DNA of 64,000 nucleotides from assembly GCA_033239525.1 (NCBI GenBank), contig BSYO01000003.1:24073716-24137715 (forward strand), given 5' to 3'. Below, piece after piece: positions 36,989 through 49,277 of the stretch; position 1 is the stretch's first letter; each line of letters opens with the position of its first letter. A program made the translations under genes and the position numbers. Source of the stretch: Nepenthes gracilis (lineage: Eukaryota; Streptophyta; Magnoliopsida; Caryophyllales; Nepenthaceae). The notes under the pieces were generated by a model. The model saw nothing but the letters and a program-made list of their open reading frames with translations. It had not been told where the DNA came from and ran no database searches.

Positions 36989-39830
36989 AACTGAAATTTT
37001 TAGTAGGATCTTTATGAATAACAAAATTATAAATTTAATTTAAAACTAAAATTTTAATTTTATTAATTAAATCAATTAAAAAATTATACTTCTAATAAAA
37101 ATAAAAAAATGTGGACCGATTATAGTTTTAAATCTCTATATATATATAGATTATCCCAACACAAATATAATTTGTTAAATTAGAATTTTACACAAATATA
37201 ATTTTTTCAAAAAATGTTCCAATGAAAATAATATATATTTTTGTATTTTTTAGAAAATGGTTTTGCATAAATATATAATTTTATTTTTATCCAATATTTC
37301 TACATAAATATAATTTAATACTTTTAATATAGAAACAACCGTTAATTTAAATGACAGATGAGTATTGATAGAAATTTTGGCTCGGATACTTGGCTGGACC
37401 TTAAAAAATTAAAGGAAAAACTATTAATTTAAATACTAACTTTTTATTTTTTAAAATAATATTAATATATAATTTCTAAACAATGAAAAATAATATTATA
37501 ATCGACATATTTTTATCCAATCTAAAATAATAAAAATATATTGCATATTTAATCTCATCTAATTCAATTTTATTACTATTATTGACATATTATTTTTAAT
37601 TTTATAATTATAATTTTTTATTCAGTCTCCTAAAATAACAAAACGCTACCTCATGTTATTTTAATATACTATTACAATAATAATTATTTAAAGTATTATA
37701 ATAAAGCACTCACCGTTAAAATAAGAATAAAAATAAGAAAAAAAGGATCCACTAAAATTGCGTGCCCAGTACTTCAAAAGCATCAAGACAAACTGTAATA
37801 TGGACTCTATCTTTGAGTTTCAAATGTGTAGCTTTCGTTACAATTTATAATAAAATAATCTTACTAATATATTAAAATTTATCTATATCAAATAATATAT
37901 AAATGATAATTCATTTCAATTGGCTAATTGAGATTAATAACATAACTATTTTAGAAAGAGCTGAAGGGCCCTGTGCTGCATTGACTGCAGCATAAAGCTT
38001 GCACCGCACGGCCTTGGCCACCCAAATAAAATCCAACAGTTGAAGACGTACGATTTTTTTTTTATTTTTCATTTGTAAATTAAAAAAAAAAAAAGGTCGG
38101 CCATCGTATTCTTCCCCAATTGCCGCCACCGGCCAACAAATGATGGGAAAAAAGAGATGACAATCAAACTTATCAGAAAACCTGACAGGAGAAGGACTAC
38201 TAATAATTACAATAATTAAAAAAATATATTATTTTTTATTAAGTGGTTCTACTATATGAATCTACTTTTGCTATTTCATTATATTTTGTATAAAATCATC
38301 TGAAATTATGAGATTTCACATAATTTTTTATCATCTAATTAAAAGTTTTTTTCAAGTCTTTCTCCTTCTACCTCTTCTGATCTCAATCGAATCACTCATT
38401 GTCATGGTGCGTCATTTGCTCTGCATTCCGAGTACCCAGATGCCTTAATCATAATTTTTCTCATTTTATCTTTTATAAGTACAACTTCTAAACCTTACCT
38501 AAAAAAAAAAAAGTACAACTTTTGAACGACTATAAACATATTCATTCATTATTATATCTTTTATGGTAACATTTCTTATTCACCCTCTCATTTCCATCTT
38601 CACAGCATTCATTTTTTTCTATACAGCTGGTTTACAGTCCAACATATTGACCCATAAAATAGAGTTGAGTTGAATAGCTACTAAATAAAATCTCATTTCA
38701 ATTTTACAGATATCTTCCAATCACATAGTACAGTCGATTTAAACCAACTTAAACTAATCTTATGCATCACATCATAGCCAATTTCCATTTCTTGAACCAT
38801 ATATCAAAAGTGATGAAATCTACTGATTTTGTGAATATCTTTAACATTAATACCTACTTCTACTACTTCTTATTAGATCTCATGTATTCTGTTATACTTT
38901 TCCTTATTTCCACTCTTACTTTGATTAAGCCGATGGAAACGAAATATACAGTTCAATCTAACCTCATGAACAGCTGTATATGGCCAGCGATCTCCAACAA
39001 CAAAGCAGCAGGGAGAAAATGCACATGGCACAGGCTGTTAACACCAGCAAAAATAGTAATATACCCATCTCTCCATTTAAACAATCTCAACCCTACAACC
39101 CATCTTTTCCATTTAGAAGTTCTGAAAATACAATTGCAGCTCAAGATGTCCTAAACTAACTGCAGATACATGGAAATAAGGAGCTGAGAGGATTGCCAAG
39201 GGATGGTGAAGCAGCCATTTTTTGAGCAATGGAAGAATAAGAGAAAAGCCAAGGACAAATCTTGAAACCCAGTACAGGGAAAAGAGAAGGAAGAAAAGAA
39301 AGAGAAGAATGAATGTTTAGCAATTGGAATAGAACAGCTGTATGTTCAGTTTTACCGTGGTAAGGATAGTGTACGCAGGAAGAAGATGAACGCCAAGGGA
39401 TCTGAGAGACTAATAAACTCAGGATTCAACAGTATTAACATTGTTATGTTGCAGAATTAAATCAAGGAGCAAGGTTAGTGAAATTTAGATTTTTCATAAG
39501 GAAATTGCATCAAGACTTGATCTTTGGCCATGATTAGATCAAGACTTGATCAAATGGTGACAGATAACTGAGTTTGGCAATCCCTCACGCAATACTGTAT
39601 GTAAATCTTATCAACCATCACATCTCAAGTGAATACCCATGCATCATTTTTCTTCTGCTTTCCAAGCAGTTTCAGAGATCAGTTGCCTGAGCCACAGCCC
39701 AATTCAATTCCATAAGCACAATTCTTCACTATCAGAATTCTACCGAGCAGAAAACCCAGATTGCTTAAGCTAAGTTCAAAAGAAATTGTACCATGAAGCA
39801 AGATATGAAATAAACTGGAGGGGATCCACA
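36989..39830. other. AT-rich spacer and 3' side of the PNRC-like gene
   Basis: 36990-38600 is AT-rich with no supportable gene. 38950-39840 is more balanced in composition and may hold the 3' UTR or downstream region of the minus-strand gene. Frames at 37911-38129 (-) and 38762-39154 (+) show no recognisable content. Confidence 0.3.
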
Positions 39831-39845
39831 GGAGTAATTTCGCTC

Positions 39846-40490
39846 TTATTCATCAGCGGTATCAAGGTCGAGGAAACGCTGCAAAGTCTTTGTTGCAGAG
39901 TTGTCATCACTCATGAAATAAACTGAAGGATGAATCAATCCTCTGATAGGGGAAGCAGGAGCTGACTTAGCAATGGGGCGAAAGTCTATATCAGACTCTG
40001 AAGCAGGCAATTCAAGTGATACAATGCACTTGGGTCTCAGAGAAAACTTAGGAATCGGAAAAGAACTCGGAGGCAGTGAGTTCAAGTAAGCAGGTCCAGC
40101 CCAGAGATCAGACAAGGAGGCGGCATTATCATTCACAGCCGTCTCCTCACAAATTCGCTTTAATTTTATAGGAATTGGGCTACTTTATACATTAATTTTC
40201 AATGGTTTTCCATCTTCAGTCTTTGGATTCATGCTAATATCATTATCACCTGGGGTTCGGAGTTTCAGGGAAGGGAGTGCCTGACCAGAAATCACAGACA
40301 CACAAGCCCTACAAGGGGTCAGCAGTAACCCCACCGTCAATTTGAATGCTCGGCAATTAAGGTTCCTAAATCCTCTAGACTGCGATGAACCAAACTTGGC
40401 TACACTATTTGGCATGCTTCTAGTGCAGTACTGGTTCCGATCTTGTGCTAAAACTACCAAAGTCTCCATTTCAAAGCCAACGTGAGACAT
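39846..40490 (-). pseudogene. PNRC-motif protein gene with one in-frame stop
   Basis: One minus-strand frame runs from ATG 40490 (or, more like its relatives, the ATG at 40469 opening 'METLVVLAQDRNQYC') to a stop at 39846-39848, interrupted by a single TAA at 40185-40187. Before the stop are 'AKFGSSQSRGFRNLNCRAF' and 'GLLLTPCRACV'. After it, in the same frame, come 'SSPIPIKLKR', the PNRC-type motif 'DLWAGPAYLNSLPPSSFPIP', 'KSAPASPIRGL' and the conserved end 'ATKTLQRFLDLDTADE'. Human PNRC proteins and yeast Edc1/2 use a comparable motif to bind the decapping factor Dcp1; a similar role for plant members is inference. Both halves remain well conserved, so the stop is recent, a sequencing error, or the gene is translated only to residue 94. 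I see no intron that would remove it. About 206 residues otherwise. Confidence 0.7.
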
Positions 40491-40514
40491 TCAAAACTCT
40501 GAATCTTAGGTTTT

Positions 40515-41450
40515 CTGGTAGCTACTTCTACACCTACTGTTGCGGACCTTATTGCTGAAGTTTATAAAGCGTATCAGTTTATCCGACCACTGTCAAAGTG
40601 CCAGAAGATGCTACAGGTCTCTGTGAGAATACCGCACAGAATACATCACCCGGTCATCAGCTTACACGGAGGAGCACACGGCGACCCAGCACCCCAAAAA
40701 TTTAGGAATTACATTTAACATTCTATATTATTTTCCGTATTCTTATTTTCTTGCTGCTGGCCACGGGTACTTAACGGTAATCCGTTAAGCTCTTCTGTTA
40801 CTTTATAATATCGTATGCTGCAGTAAATGGGTAGAGAATATAATATCAATTCTGCTTCCTTATTCTCTCTCTCTCTCTCTCTCTCCCTTATTTTCCCCTC
40901 TGCAGAACTCCCCTTCTCTTCTTCTTCTCTGTTTTCCTCTGCTTCCATCACCATCCTCTTCGATTTGCAGGCGTCCGCCGTTGGTGCACGCATCACCTAC
41001 TTAACGAAATTCAAAAACCCTTGACAAATATAGCCATTTCTTGATCTTTCACAAACTTGGGAAGAGGGAAACTTCATCGTTAATAGAAAAAGGCCCTTGA
41101 AATACCATCTATACTTTTAGATCTCCTCCATAACCAGAACAACCGGAACAAATTATCGTTGGAACAAGCAAAATCGACAAAATTATCAAACATACGAGTA
41201 AGATCAGAGACCAACAGTAGCAACGATTCTGCTCTACTCTGATCCGCCAGAATAAGTAAACGTTTCTGAAATGAAATTAGGAAAACCAAATAGGAAAATT
41301 AAAACCCACATCACAAAATCAAAAAAGAACAAGAACTCAAGTGAAACATAATCGAGAATGATATTCTTAGATTCACAGCAAAACTCACCGGAAATGAGCG
41401 AATCCCCAGAAAAAAAAATGATGTTAGAGAAATGACTGTGGGGTTTTGGG
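40515..41450 (-). promoter_or_regulatory. Putative 5' leader exon and leader intron of the PNRC-like gene
   Basis: On the minus strand a leader-like exon (about 41389-41450) ends 'tttccg|gtgagt'. An acceptor 'ctaccag' (complement of 40515-40521) would join it to 40514, 24 bases before the first ATG. The intron (40515-41388) would contain a (CT)n run at 40864-40885. This rests on splice-site consensus only. Confidence 0.35.
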
Positions 41451-42205
41451 AATCATAATTTTTATACAAATCAGTATAAATTTGAATATATAAATTATAT
41501 AATTTTTTTTAAATATCCAATGAGTGTTCTTCAGACATTTTTGAAGTTTTTTTTTTTTGGAGTATTTTACTTATTTCTTGTCACACATCTTTAATTAATT
41601 TCTACTTACCAAAAAAAATATTTAATTAATTTATATAAATAGAATTTTTTTATATAAATAGAGTGTAAAATAAATTTCATATAAAAATATTTTTTAAAAA
41701 AAAATTATTTTATACAAAATATATACGTTTTTGTATGGTTTTAGGACAAATTCTCACTTAAACATATATTTTTAGATTTTAATCAATTTTTTAGTATGCA
41801 AATTATTGCATTTTAATGATAGAAGTAAAAGCTGATCAGTCCCTTCAAATCGATCAGATTTGCATTGATAGGCGTACAAGTTTTAGCTAAGTAATAAACA
41901 AAAAATAAATTATTAATTTATATAGAATATTTTTCTAGATATTATTTTTAAAAATGTTTAATAATACTCATTAATAAAATATTAAATTTTTAAAATTTTA
42001 GATAATAATTTTATGCAATTATCAAATATTATATTATAAAAAATTAATTAGGACTGATTATTTCTAATTTATTTAAATAATTAAATATATTTTATTTATG
42101 GGTCATAATTTACCTAATTTTATTATATTTAATTAATAAATAATTTTTAACATTAAAATTATAATTTTTTAGCATATCCTAAAAAAATTAAAAAGTTGTC
42201 TAACA
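41451..42205. other. AT-rich spacer, nothing recognised
   Basis: No coding signal; ends at the CTAAT duplication of the next LTR. Confidence 0.35.
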
Positions 42206-42210
42206 CTAAT

Positions 42211-43274
42211 TGATGGGTCCGTTACCTATGAACCAATAAAGCTACAATCGAAGAGAAGGCCCCTGCAACCTAATATCCGATAATGCACAGCTTACGATTG
42301 CCAGTTAAGACATAGGTTGGCCCAGTAGCCCACTATGAATAGCCACATCAGGATAACTCATGATCCTTTTCACGCACTGAGAAAACTTACAATAACTGGT
42401 TAGTACAAGCTTATTAGATATTTCTAGAATATTCGTTTATAATTTACACGATCTCTCCAAAAGAGGCAACAACTATATGCAGCCACGATAACTTACTATA
42501 ACCAACTCGATAAATTTTTACAGAATATCTGCTAAATAGTGCATCTTCCTAAAATAGGAAGAGCAGTTTAGCGAATCATGGCAAACAATTGTCGCCGATC
42601 TTGGCACTCAAGGCAAAGCTAGCTCATACCCCTGCTATAAGTATGCACAATTTCCTCCATGAGTAAGGAATAGAGAAAACCTTGAATCCAGAGAATAGAG
42701 TTCTAAAATACAGATAAAAAACGGAAGAGAAAAAAGATACTACAGACTCTATCTAGGTGCCTGACCCTCCATTTTGGAGATCAACTCTCCATCCAGGAGG
42801 TTTTATCTACATTAAGGACGCCCGCCCTCCAATCCATTTAGGAGGTCATCACACCTTTCAGGGAGCCCTCATTCTAGAAACTTCGCCCTTTAGGCGCATC
42901 TCAAAGCTATATTTTAGTTAGACGTACTTTAAAACCACCCCTAAGTTGAGTGTAACTCAAAACTGTCCTTCAGCTAAGCACATTTCTAAGTCGCTCATCA
43001 ACTGAGCGCATTCATACTCAATCCTTTACCACATGTATTTACGTATTATCTTACATTTTCGTATTTTTCTATTCTTTTGAAAAGATATCTGACTTAAATG
43101 TTGAATGATATATTGAGGAATGAATCTCACTGATATTTTGATCTTTTATTTTTAATTATATTGCGTAAGGTCTAAATTTAAAGAGATGGAAACCAGATTA
43201 CTATAATTTGACCATACGTGAAAAATCGAGTAATTTTCTAACCTATATAACAATCTAGATCTAAAAACGCATTA
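42211..43274 (+). repeat. Solo LTR of the TTGAG-box family (copy 8)
   Basis: Begins TGATGGGTCCGTTACC, has TATAAGTA at 42636, the box 'tatctgacttaaatgttga' at 43086, and ends 'acgcatta'. CTAAT flanks both sides (42206-42210 and 43275-43279). The first ten bases are identical to those of the 62-kb copy. The family end CATCA has become CATTA. Confidence 0.75.
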
Positions 43275-43451
43275 CTAATTTTTAATTTAAAAAAAGATAA
43301 AAAAATAGAATTAAAATTTTAATTATATTTAATATTAAATAATATAATTAAAATCATGTTTAAAATTTCAATTTTAAATTCCATACCCAATCAAATAAAC
43401 TTGTTGGTTATTTGATTAAATATCAAATTCTTATGTAAGTTAAAAATTTAA

Positions 43452-44261
43452 TGATCTTAACGGGGACGAAAGAAATGAGTCGGCCCAAAAGATGTTCGGC
43501 TTATTGTCGCAAAGGATGGTCAGCACTTTTGTTAACCAAGAGCAATGCACCAGCTGGTCGGCAACGGCTTAATCTAGACGGCTTATATCGCCGTTCCCGT
43601 GCACTGAAGATCGCTTGCCTTAACTAATCAGAGTTACGAATATCGCCCATGTTCATGATCTCTCCAACTGCTGTGTGTAGTATCCCCCCCAATCTTCGAG
43701 CCAACCTACAAGATCTGTGCAGGGCAGCTGGTGGCCAGTTTTACCACCCAAGTGAGGTTGAAAACGCTCAAAAGCTATAAAAAGCCTCTCGGACAAACTC
43801 CGAAGGCATATGCACATCAATACTCACATATAGAATTGAGCAAGCCCTCAAACATTGCTCTCCTGAGCTCTCTCTCTCATTCTGTTTGCCAAGCACCCCC
43901 AAGAATCTTTTCATAATTCTCATTTCCATGACGCTAAAGCCACTTTTCACGAGTGCTCCACCACAAAGCTGCTCCACAACAAGTGCAATTTCATAGTTTG
44001 ACTCAATCAACAGCAACATCATTTCTTATATTATTTCTCATATATTCCTACTTTTTATTTTTTATATTATAGAAAAGATTATTAACTTAAATATCAGATG
44101 ATATATCAAGGAGCGAATCTCATCAATTCTTTAACTTTTCTTTTTCAGTTGTGTCGTGTAGAATCTAAGTCAAAGAGTACAAAAATAGAGACCCACATTA
44201 GTTTGACTCAAAAGTCTAATAGCACCCTAATCCGTCGATGACTCGAATTTAAGACGTATCT
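43452..44261 (+). repeat. LTR of the TTGAG-box family (copy 9)
   Basis: Starts TGATCTTAACGGGGACG, has TATAAAAAG at 43776, the box 'attaacttaaatatcagatg' at 44081, and ends near 'gacgtatct'. It has the same orientation as copy 8, only 178 bp downstream. No convincing target duplication was found, so ends are approximate. Confidence 0.55.
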
Positions 44262-45339
44262 TAAATTAATTATAAATTTTATAATATCATATAGTTATAA
44301 AAAGAAGATATCAATATTTCAAAGTACTTAAAATATTATAAACTTTTAGAATTGAATTAGCACAATTAATTAAATCTCAAAAAATTATCTTTCTCAATTG
44401 CAGTAACTCGTATAATTATAGTTTTAATCTCCGTCTACTAAATACAATATCATCTTAAAATTAATTAATCAATTATTTTCAATATTTTTAAAATTTATTT
44501 GAATATTAAATTTAAATCTTATTTTATTTTTTATAATATTGCTTTTCTCTCCCTTTGTAACTAAAAATAATAAATTTAATATAAATAAATATATAAAAAA
44601 TTATAAATAACATTACTTTTACATACACACAAATAAATAAATAAATAAATATAAAGAGAAACAATGAGCTTTTTATTTTTATGTGTATAAAATCATACAA
44701 TAGTTCATTTTCTTTTGAAGATGAGACTATAAAGTGAAAAAATTATAATACTAATAATTATGTAAACAACTTGAAACTAAGGAAAAAAAACCACTTATGT
44801 TTATTTCTTACCATTTTTTCAATATTAGTTAGATATTAAAACTTTTGAAAAACAGTTTTTTTCCCATCATGGTTAAAAAATTAAAAAATGTAAAACCTAG
44901 GAAGAACATAATTAACAAATCTAAAAAAAAAACCTTTAATCTTTGTCATTATTTCATTTACACTACTATAATTTTTAAGAATAAATAAATAAATAATTGA
45001 AAAAAAATCCCATTTTATTCTAATTATTTTTATTTATATATTTTCATATACAAATTAACCCAAATTAAAAAGTCTCTCTTCTTCTTCAAAAAAGTGAGCC
45101 TCCCCTTCCCAGTCCCCTCAATTAAAGATCCCATGCCAAAGAGAAATTTTCAACAATACCACTACATTGACAAAACAAATTCCATTGTCCAAAAATGAGT
45201 ACTCAATATCCTACAATTTTCCCTTAACACTGCAGACATAACCAGAATCCAACTAATAAAACAAAACCATAACAAAGAAGAACAGAGAAATTGGGGCAGA
45301 AACGGAAATATTTCAACATCCTCAAGAATCTTTAATAAC
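44262..45339. other. AT-rich spacer and 3' UTR side of eS24
   Basis: AT-rich; the last 150 bases are probably the eS24 3' UTR. Confidence 0.35.
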
Positions 45340-47489
45340 TCACTTCTTTTTCCCAGCCTTTGCAGCTTCACTAGCCTTGGTCTGCATATAGAAAAAGGCA
45401 ACTAATGAATCAAATATAACCCAGAAGACGATAATTGTGAAAGTGCAAAAGCTCAAGCAGCAGAGGTTTAGCAGTAAGAAGCCCATAACTCAGAAACACT
45501 AATGGCAACCATAAAAGGACAACTTGATGCATAAAACTCCCATTTTATACGGGATCAGAAGAGGGGTCAAACCACTATTGGTTCTATCGAACACAATCTT
45601 TCCTTGTATTATAAAAGGTAAAGTTAATATGATTGACCAGATCATGTGGCAACAATTCTATTGCTGTTTCAAGGCTCTTCTTTCCATTAATGGTCACCAT
45701 TAACTAAGGAACATGTATTAACAGTAACCCACTGGGGAGAAAAGCTTTGATTGGAGCACTGAGAGTGACCAAAAATACTGTTTTTCTCACCTTCTTCACA
45801 CCTCGGATCTTCTTGGCTCTGTTCTTTCTTTCCTTCATCTGCTTCCTGGACTTCTCAACCTTTGTATCCAATCCATTCTGCATGGCAACATTTGCTTACG
45901 AAGTGAGTAAAGAAGAAAGGACAAACCAGACCACATGATATTTATATGAATAAATCATGCAGAGAAATGAATTCCAATGCACAAATGTGCTCAACAACGA
46001 AATTTACCCTAATCAGCCTGTACTTGGGCTCATATTTCTTTGCACTCTCAACAGAATCATAAATCAGGCCAAAACCAGTGGATTTGCCCCCTCCAAAATG
46101 CGTACGGAAATGGAAGACAAAGATGGAGTTCGGATCTTTCACATCATACATCCTGGCTAGTTTCTCTTTCAACTCAGCCTTCAAAGAAACAAGAATACTT
46201 CAGGAATGGAAATTAAAAAGTAAACACAAGTACCCCCTCCCCAACACACAAACATGGTGACTTAGACTCCTATTTCACCATAAGTTATCAGCTTCATAAA
46301 CTTCTTCAGACACTGTCACGCTGATACATTGTCAGGTCAATGGAGTACAATTACACATGATCAAAGGTGTGATGATTAAATTCTTCACCAAATAAGTGGA
46401 CATTTTAATAAAATGTCAGAAAATATCTAAGTACAGCACTTCCTTGGTATAACTCTGGTACTTGAGTCCATAGTGCCAAAGACCACAAAACCAAGAAACT
46501 TGGAATTCGCTATGTGGTAACTTACAAATTAATACGCAGTTCACATCACTTTTACCTACTCAAATGCATATAGGGTGTCATTCCATTCCATTCATATTGC
46601 ATAATTGGTCAGTAAGTTAGTTTGGCACCTGGAATATTAATAGAGAGAAAGAGAAAGAAAAGAAAGGGGATTCTTATTTCAAAAAAGTATTATTCCAGTC
46701 ACTTTTTCCTTCAGGTTCTCTTTTCCACCCAGTTCTCCTACAATCCGAATATTGCTTAAATTAGACTTAGTGCTAGCAAACATAAATACTTAATAGACCA
46801 AAAAATTTTGAAACCTTTCTACAATGAACACAAGTCCAAGCATCCTAGTAGAATTAAGATGACATTACTGGAGAAATATTACTTATAGTAGAATAAAAAG
46901 CATCAGTAATATGGACGATCCAAGGCACAAACAAGTGAAAAACAGTGAAAGTAGTCCTCATTTGCCATTATAGGTCTCTAAGCGCCAGCAATATGAAAAT
47001 TACAAAGACAAATCAAACCCCTAAAAAACTAGTTCTCAATTGTTATTGTAGATCTATAGACTCCCTTATCTTCTGAAACATAAAATTAATTCATCCCCTC
47101 CAAGCAATTCTAAAAGCAAGTTAGCAATCCTTGCTAACCACAAAAACGTCTATCTCTCACAGTCTATCAACTACAAGGCATTTCTTTTCAACAAGCAAAT
47201 CTCATGTATTATTTGATTCATCTAAACAACTCAAATCAGTTAACTCAAAGAAGGAAGAGAGAGAGAGACCTTTGAGACATTTGGGCGCCCCGGATGAAGA
47301 ACATCGATCACCTGAAACGAAACCAAACAAAATCCCTTCATTAGATCACAATTTCATCAAACGAACAGAAAACATAAGACCAAGAACGAAGACAGCAAAA
47401 AAGAAACGAAGACGCACAAACTGCTTCCTGGAAAGGAGATTATTTGACATAAACTTCCTAGTTCGGATTGTTACTGCCTTGTCTGCCAT
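45340..47489 (-). CDS. RPS24: 40S ribosomal protein eS24 (RPS24)
   Basis: Component of the small ribosomal subunit in the cytosol. Five coding exons on the minus strand, all with GT-AG borders that keep frame: 47418-47489, 47270-47311, 46008-46178, 45791-45877 and 45340-45381 (72+42+171+87+42 bases, 137 residues). Family sequence is recognisable throughout: '[20 protein letters not shown]', '[14 protein letters not shown]', '[19 protein letters not shown]', 'YEPKYRLIR', '[17 protein letters not shown]', and the lysine-rich end 'AGKKK'. Length matches plant eS24. The start follows a short leader ending 'gggagaaaaa'. No breaks, so it appears functional. The promoter carries ribosomal-gene motifs (see 47596-47730). 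A longer open frame extends upstream of the ATG (to 47558), but relatives start at the ATG used here. Confidence 0.97.
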
Positions 47490-47595
47490 TTTTTCTCCCT
47501 TGCAGCCGCCGAGCCTTCTTCGTGTCTGCTTTCTTCTTCTGAAGAGTGGCAGCGGCACACCAGAAGCTACACGGTCGACAAAAAGTGAGAGGAAT

Positions 47596-47730
47596 TAGGG
47601 TTTTGCCTAAATATAGAGAAAGATACATGAAGGTGAATGTGGGCCTATATTGGGCCTAGTTCGAACCCTTAACAACGGGCCTTGGATACTTCATAACTAA
47701 ATTGGTATTTTAAAATGATGGCCCAATGAA
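47596..47730 (-). promoter_or_regulatory. eS24 promoter: telo-box and TGGGCY motifs
   Basis: The complement of 47596-47603 is AAACCCTA, a telo-box. TGGGCCT occurs at 47640-47646 and 47651-47657, a GGGCCTT at about 47677, and GGCCCAAT near 47720. In plants this combination marks ribosomal-protein and other growth-linked promoters (telo-box plus site II, bound by TCP-type factors). Spacing of about 0.1-0.25 kb from the ATG fits. Confidence 0.7.
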
Positions 47731-47739
47731 GAATATAAA

Positions 47740-48060
47740 TTATTCATTAACGGCACAAAATCTTTTATTTTTTTGTATAAAAAAATAAATCCATTATTAA
47801 AAAAATTCCCCTAATTCAATATAATTTCTGATTTTCAAATGTCCTCTGAAAAAAAAAAATTATCATCTGCCACAATGTAATATTTCATTGACGAGAAAAT
47901 AATTTAATGAGAATATATTAAATATTATAATAATATAAAATGTAAATTTTATATTTACAAGATAACTAAAATATTATCGTTATATTAAATATTAAAATAA
48001 ATATAAATATAAATATATTATATTCATATTGAAGTTATATTGATATTTATATGTAACACA
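47740..48060. other. AT-rich spacer
   Basis: No feature recognised. Confidence 0.35.
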
Positions 48061-48960
48061 TTAATTATTGTTTGGCGATATGAGAGACGTGAAAAAAGAA
48101 TGAAAGATGAGAGAGGAATAAAGGCCCAGGATCAATACTGCGGCTGAAGCCTAAGAGTCCGTCGAGTATAAAGCTCGAGGCAGATCTTGATACCCGGGCA
48201 GCGCAGTCTAAAACTAAAAGAAGCTACAGAAAATGAGTTTTCCTTCAAGAAGGGCTCCCGGACTTTCCCAAAGGTCCTTCATAAACGGGCGCCTCTTACG
48301 TGTCTACGAGCTCACATTTGCCCCATTCGGGGACGAGGGCCCGCTCGCCCACACAGTCTGCATGCCAAGCTAGCAAAGCCGATTCAAATAAACACTGCAC
48401 CATTTATCGGTCGCCCGAATCTGAATAGACAACGACGCAAATCAAAGCTGAAACCGGACACTACGTGCGTAGATGCATCGGCCCATTGTACGTACCTTCG
48501 GGATACGCACGTCGAGCGTTAAAAGTGTCGGTGGACCGGTTCCTCGACCACGCGATGGGCGCCACGTGTTTCCACCTCAACGGCTTTGGTGGCGTCCCCA
48601 ATAAATATTCAAAGAAAAGTCCCTCTCAAAAGGGGCCAGGCCGATCCTCGAGATCGGCTCACGAAACTCTCTTCTCCCGTAAAATAAGGCGAGATGAGTT
48701 GCAAGCCCACTCCCAGAGAGTGTAACCTCTGAAGAGAGGGTTAAAGCGAGATAAGGAAGGGATTAACGCCAATCAGATGAAAGAGGCTTCCCAATCCAAT
48801 AGTGAAAAATTTTTCAGTGCGCCGTGGTTTTCATAAGATTCTCCGGAGGTTTTGTCGCAAAAAGATCCTGCCAAATCTTCTTCCTAACATCCAAAGATTT
48901 AATCACTTTCTTTTTCGGAAATCACTTATCCGACCTGGAGCATCAAATATCAATACTAAT
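48061..48960 (+). repeat. GC-rich LTR-like relic, family unclear
   Basis: A sharply bounded GC-rich island with short chance frames on the plus strand, an AATAAATATT near 48598 and a 'agagagtgtaacctctgaag' segment at 48714. The block at 48800-48850 resembles the box region of the 29.9-kb LTR only loosely. Ends and target duplication not found. An LTR relic is my best guess; a degraded gene cannot be excluded. Confidence 0.35.
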
Positions 48961-49277
48961 TATCAACGATTATCCTCCTATAACCTTCTGCATCTATTTA
49001 TATCTGATCTCAGCAATTATCTATTGTAAATTCAAATAAATCCAAATTTATGTAATTTATTAATGAGTTTATCCAAATTAAAACTTAAATTCGGTTTAAA
49101 TAGATAAAATTTATTTAATGTGAGATGTATTTGATTTATATTTTTATGCTATCTACCCTCAAATCCTCGATCCTAGCTTACCAATAAATACCGTACATTT
49201 CAACGGTGCCAACGCAACTTCAAGTGGCATTACCAGTGGTTCTGCTTCCTTGCTCTCTGCAGCTTACAAAACGGGAG

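Noticed and set aside
38762..39154. 130-codon plus-strand frame
   Set aside because: No known domain, low-complexity hydrophobic content, and no splice or promoter context.
42211..44261. The pair of LTRs as one element with a deleted interior
   Set aside because: Copy 8 has its own CTAAT target duplication on both sides and copy 9 differs clearly in sequence, so two insertions are the simpler reading.
47131..47598. 155-codon plus-strand frame
   Set aside because: Antisense to eS24 exons 1 and 2; a shadow frame.
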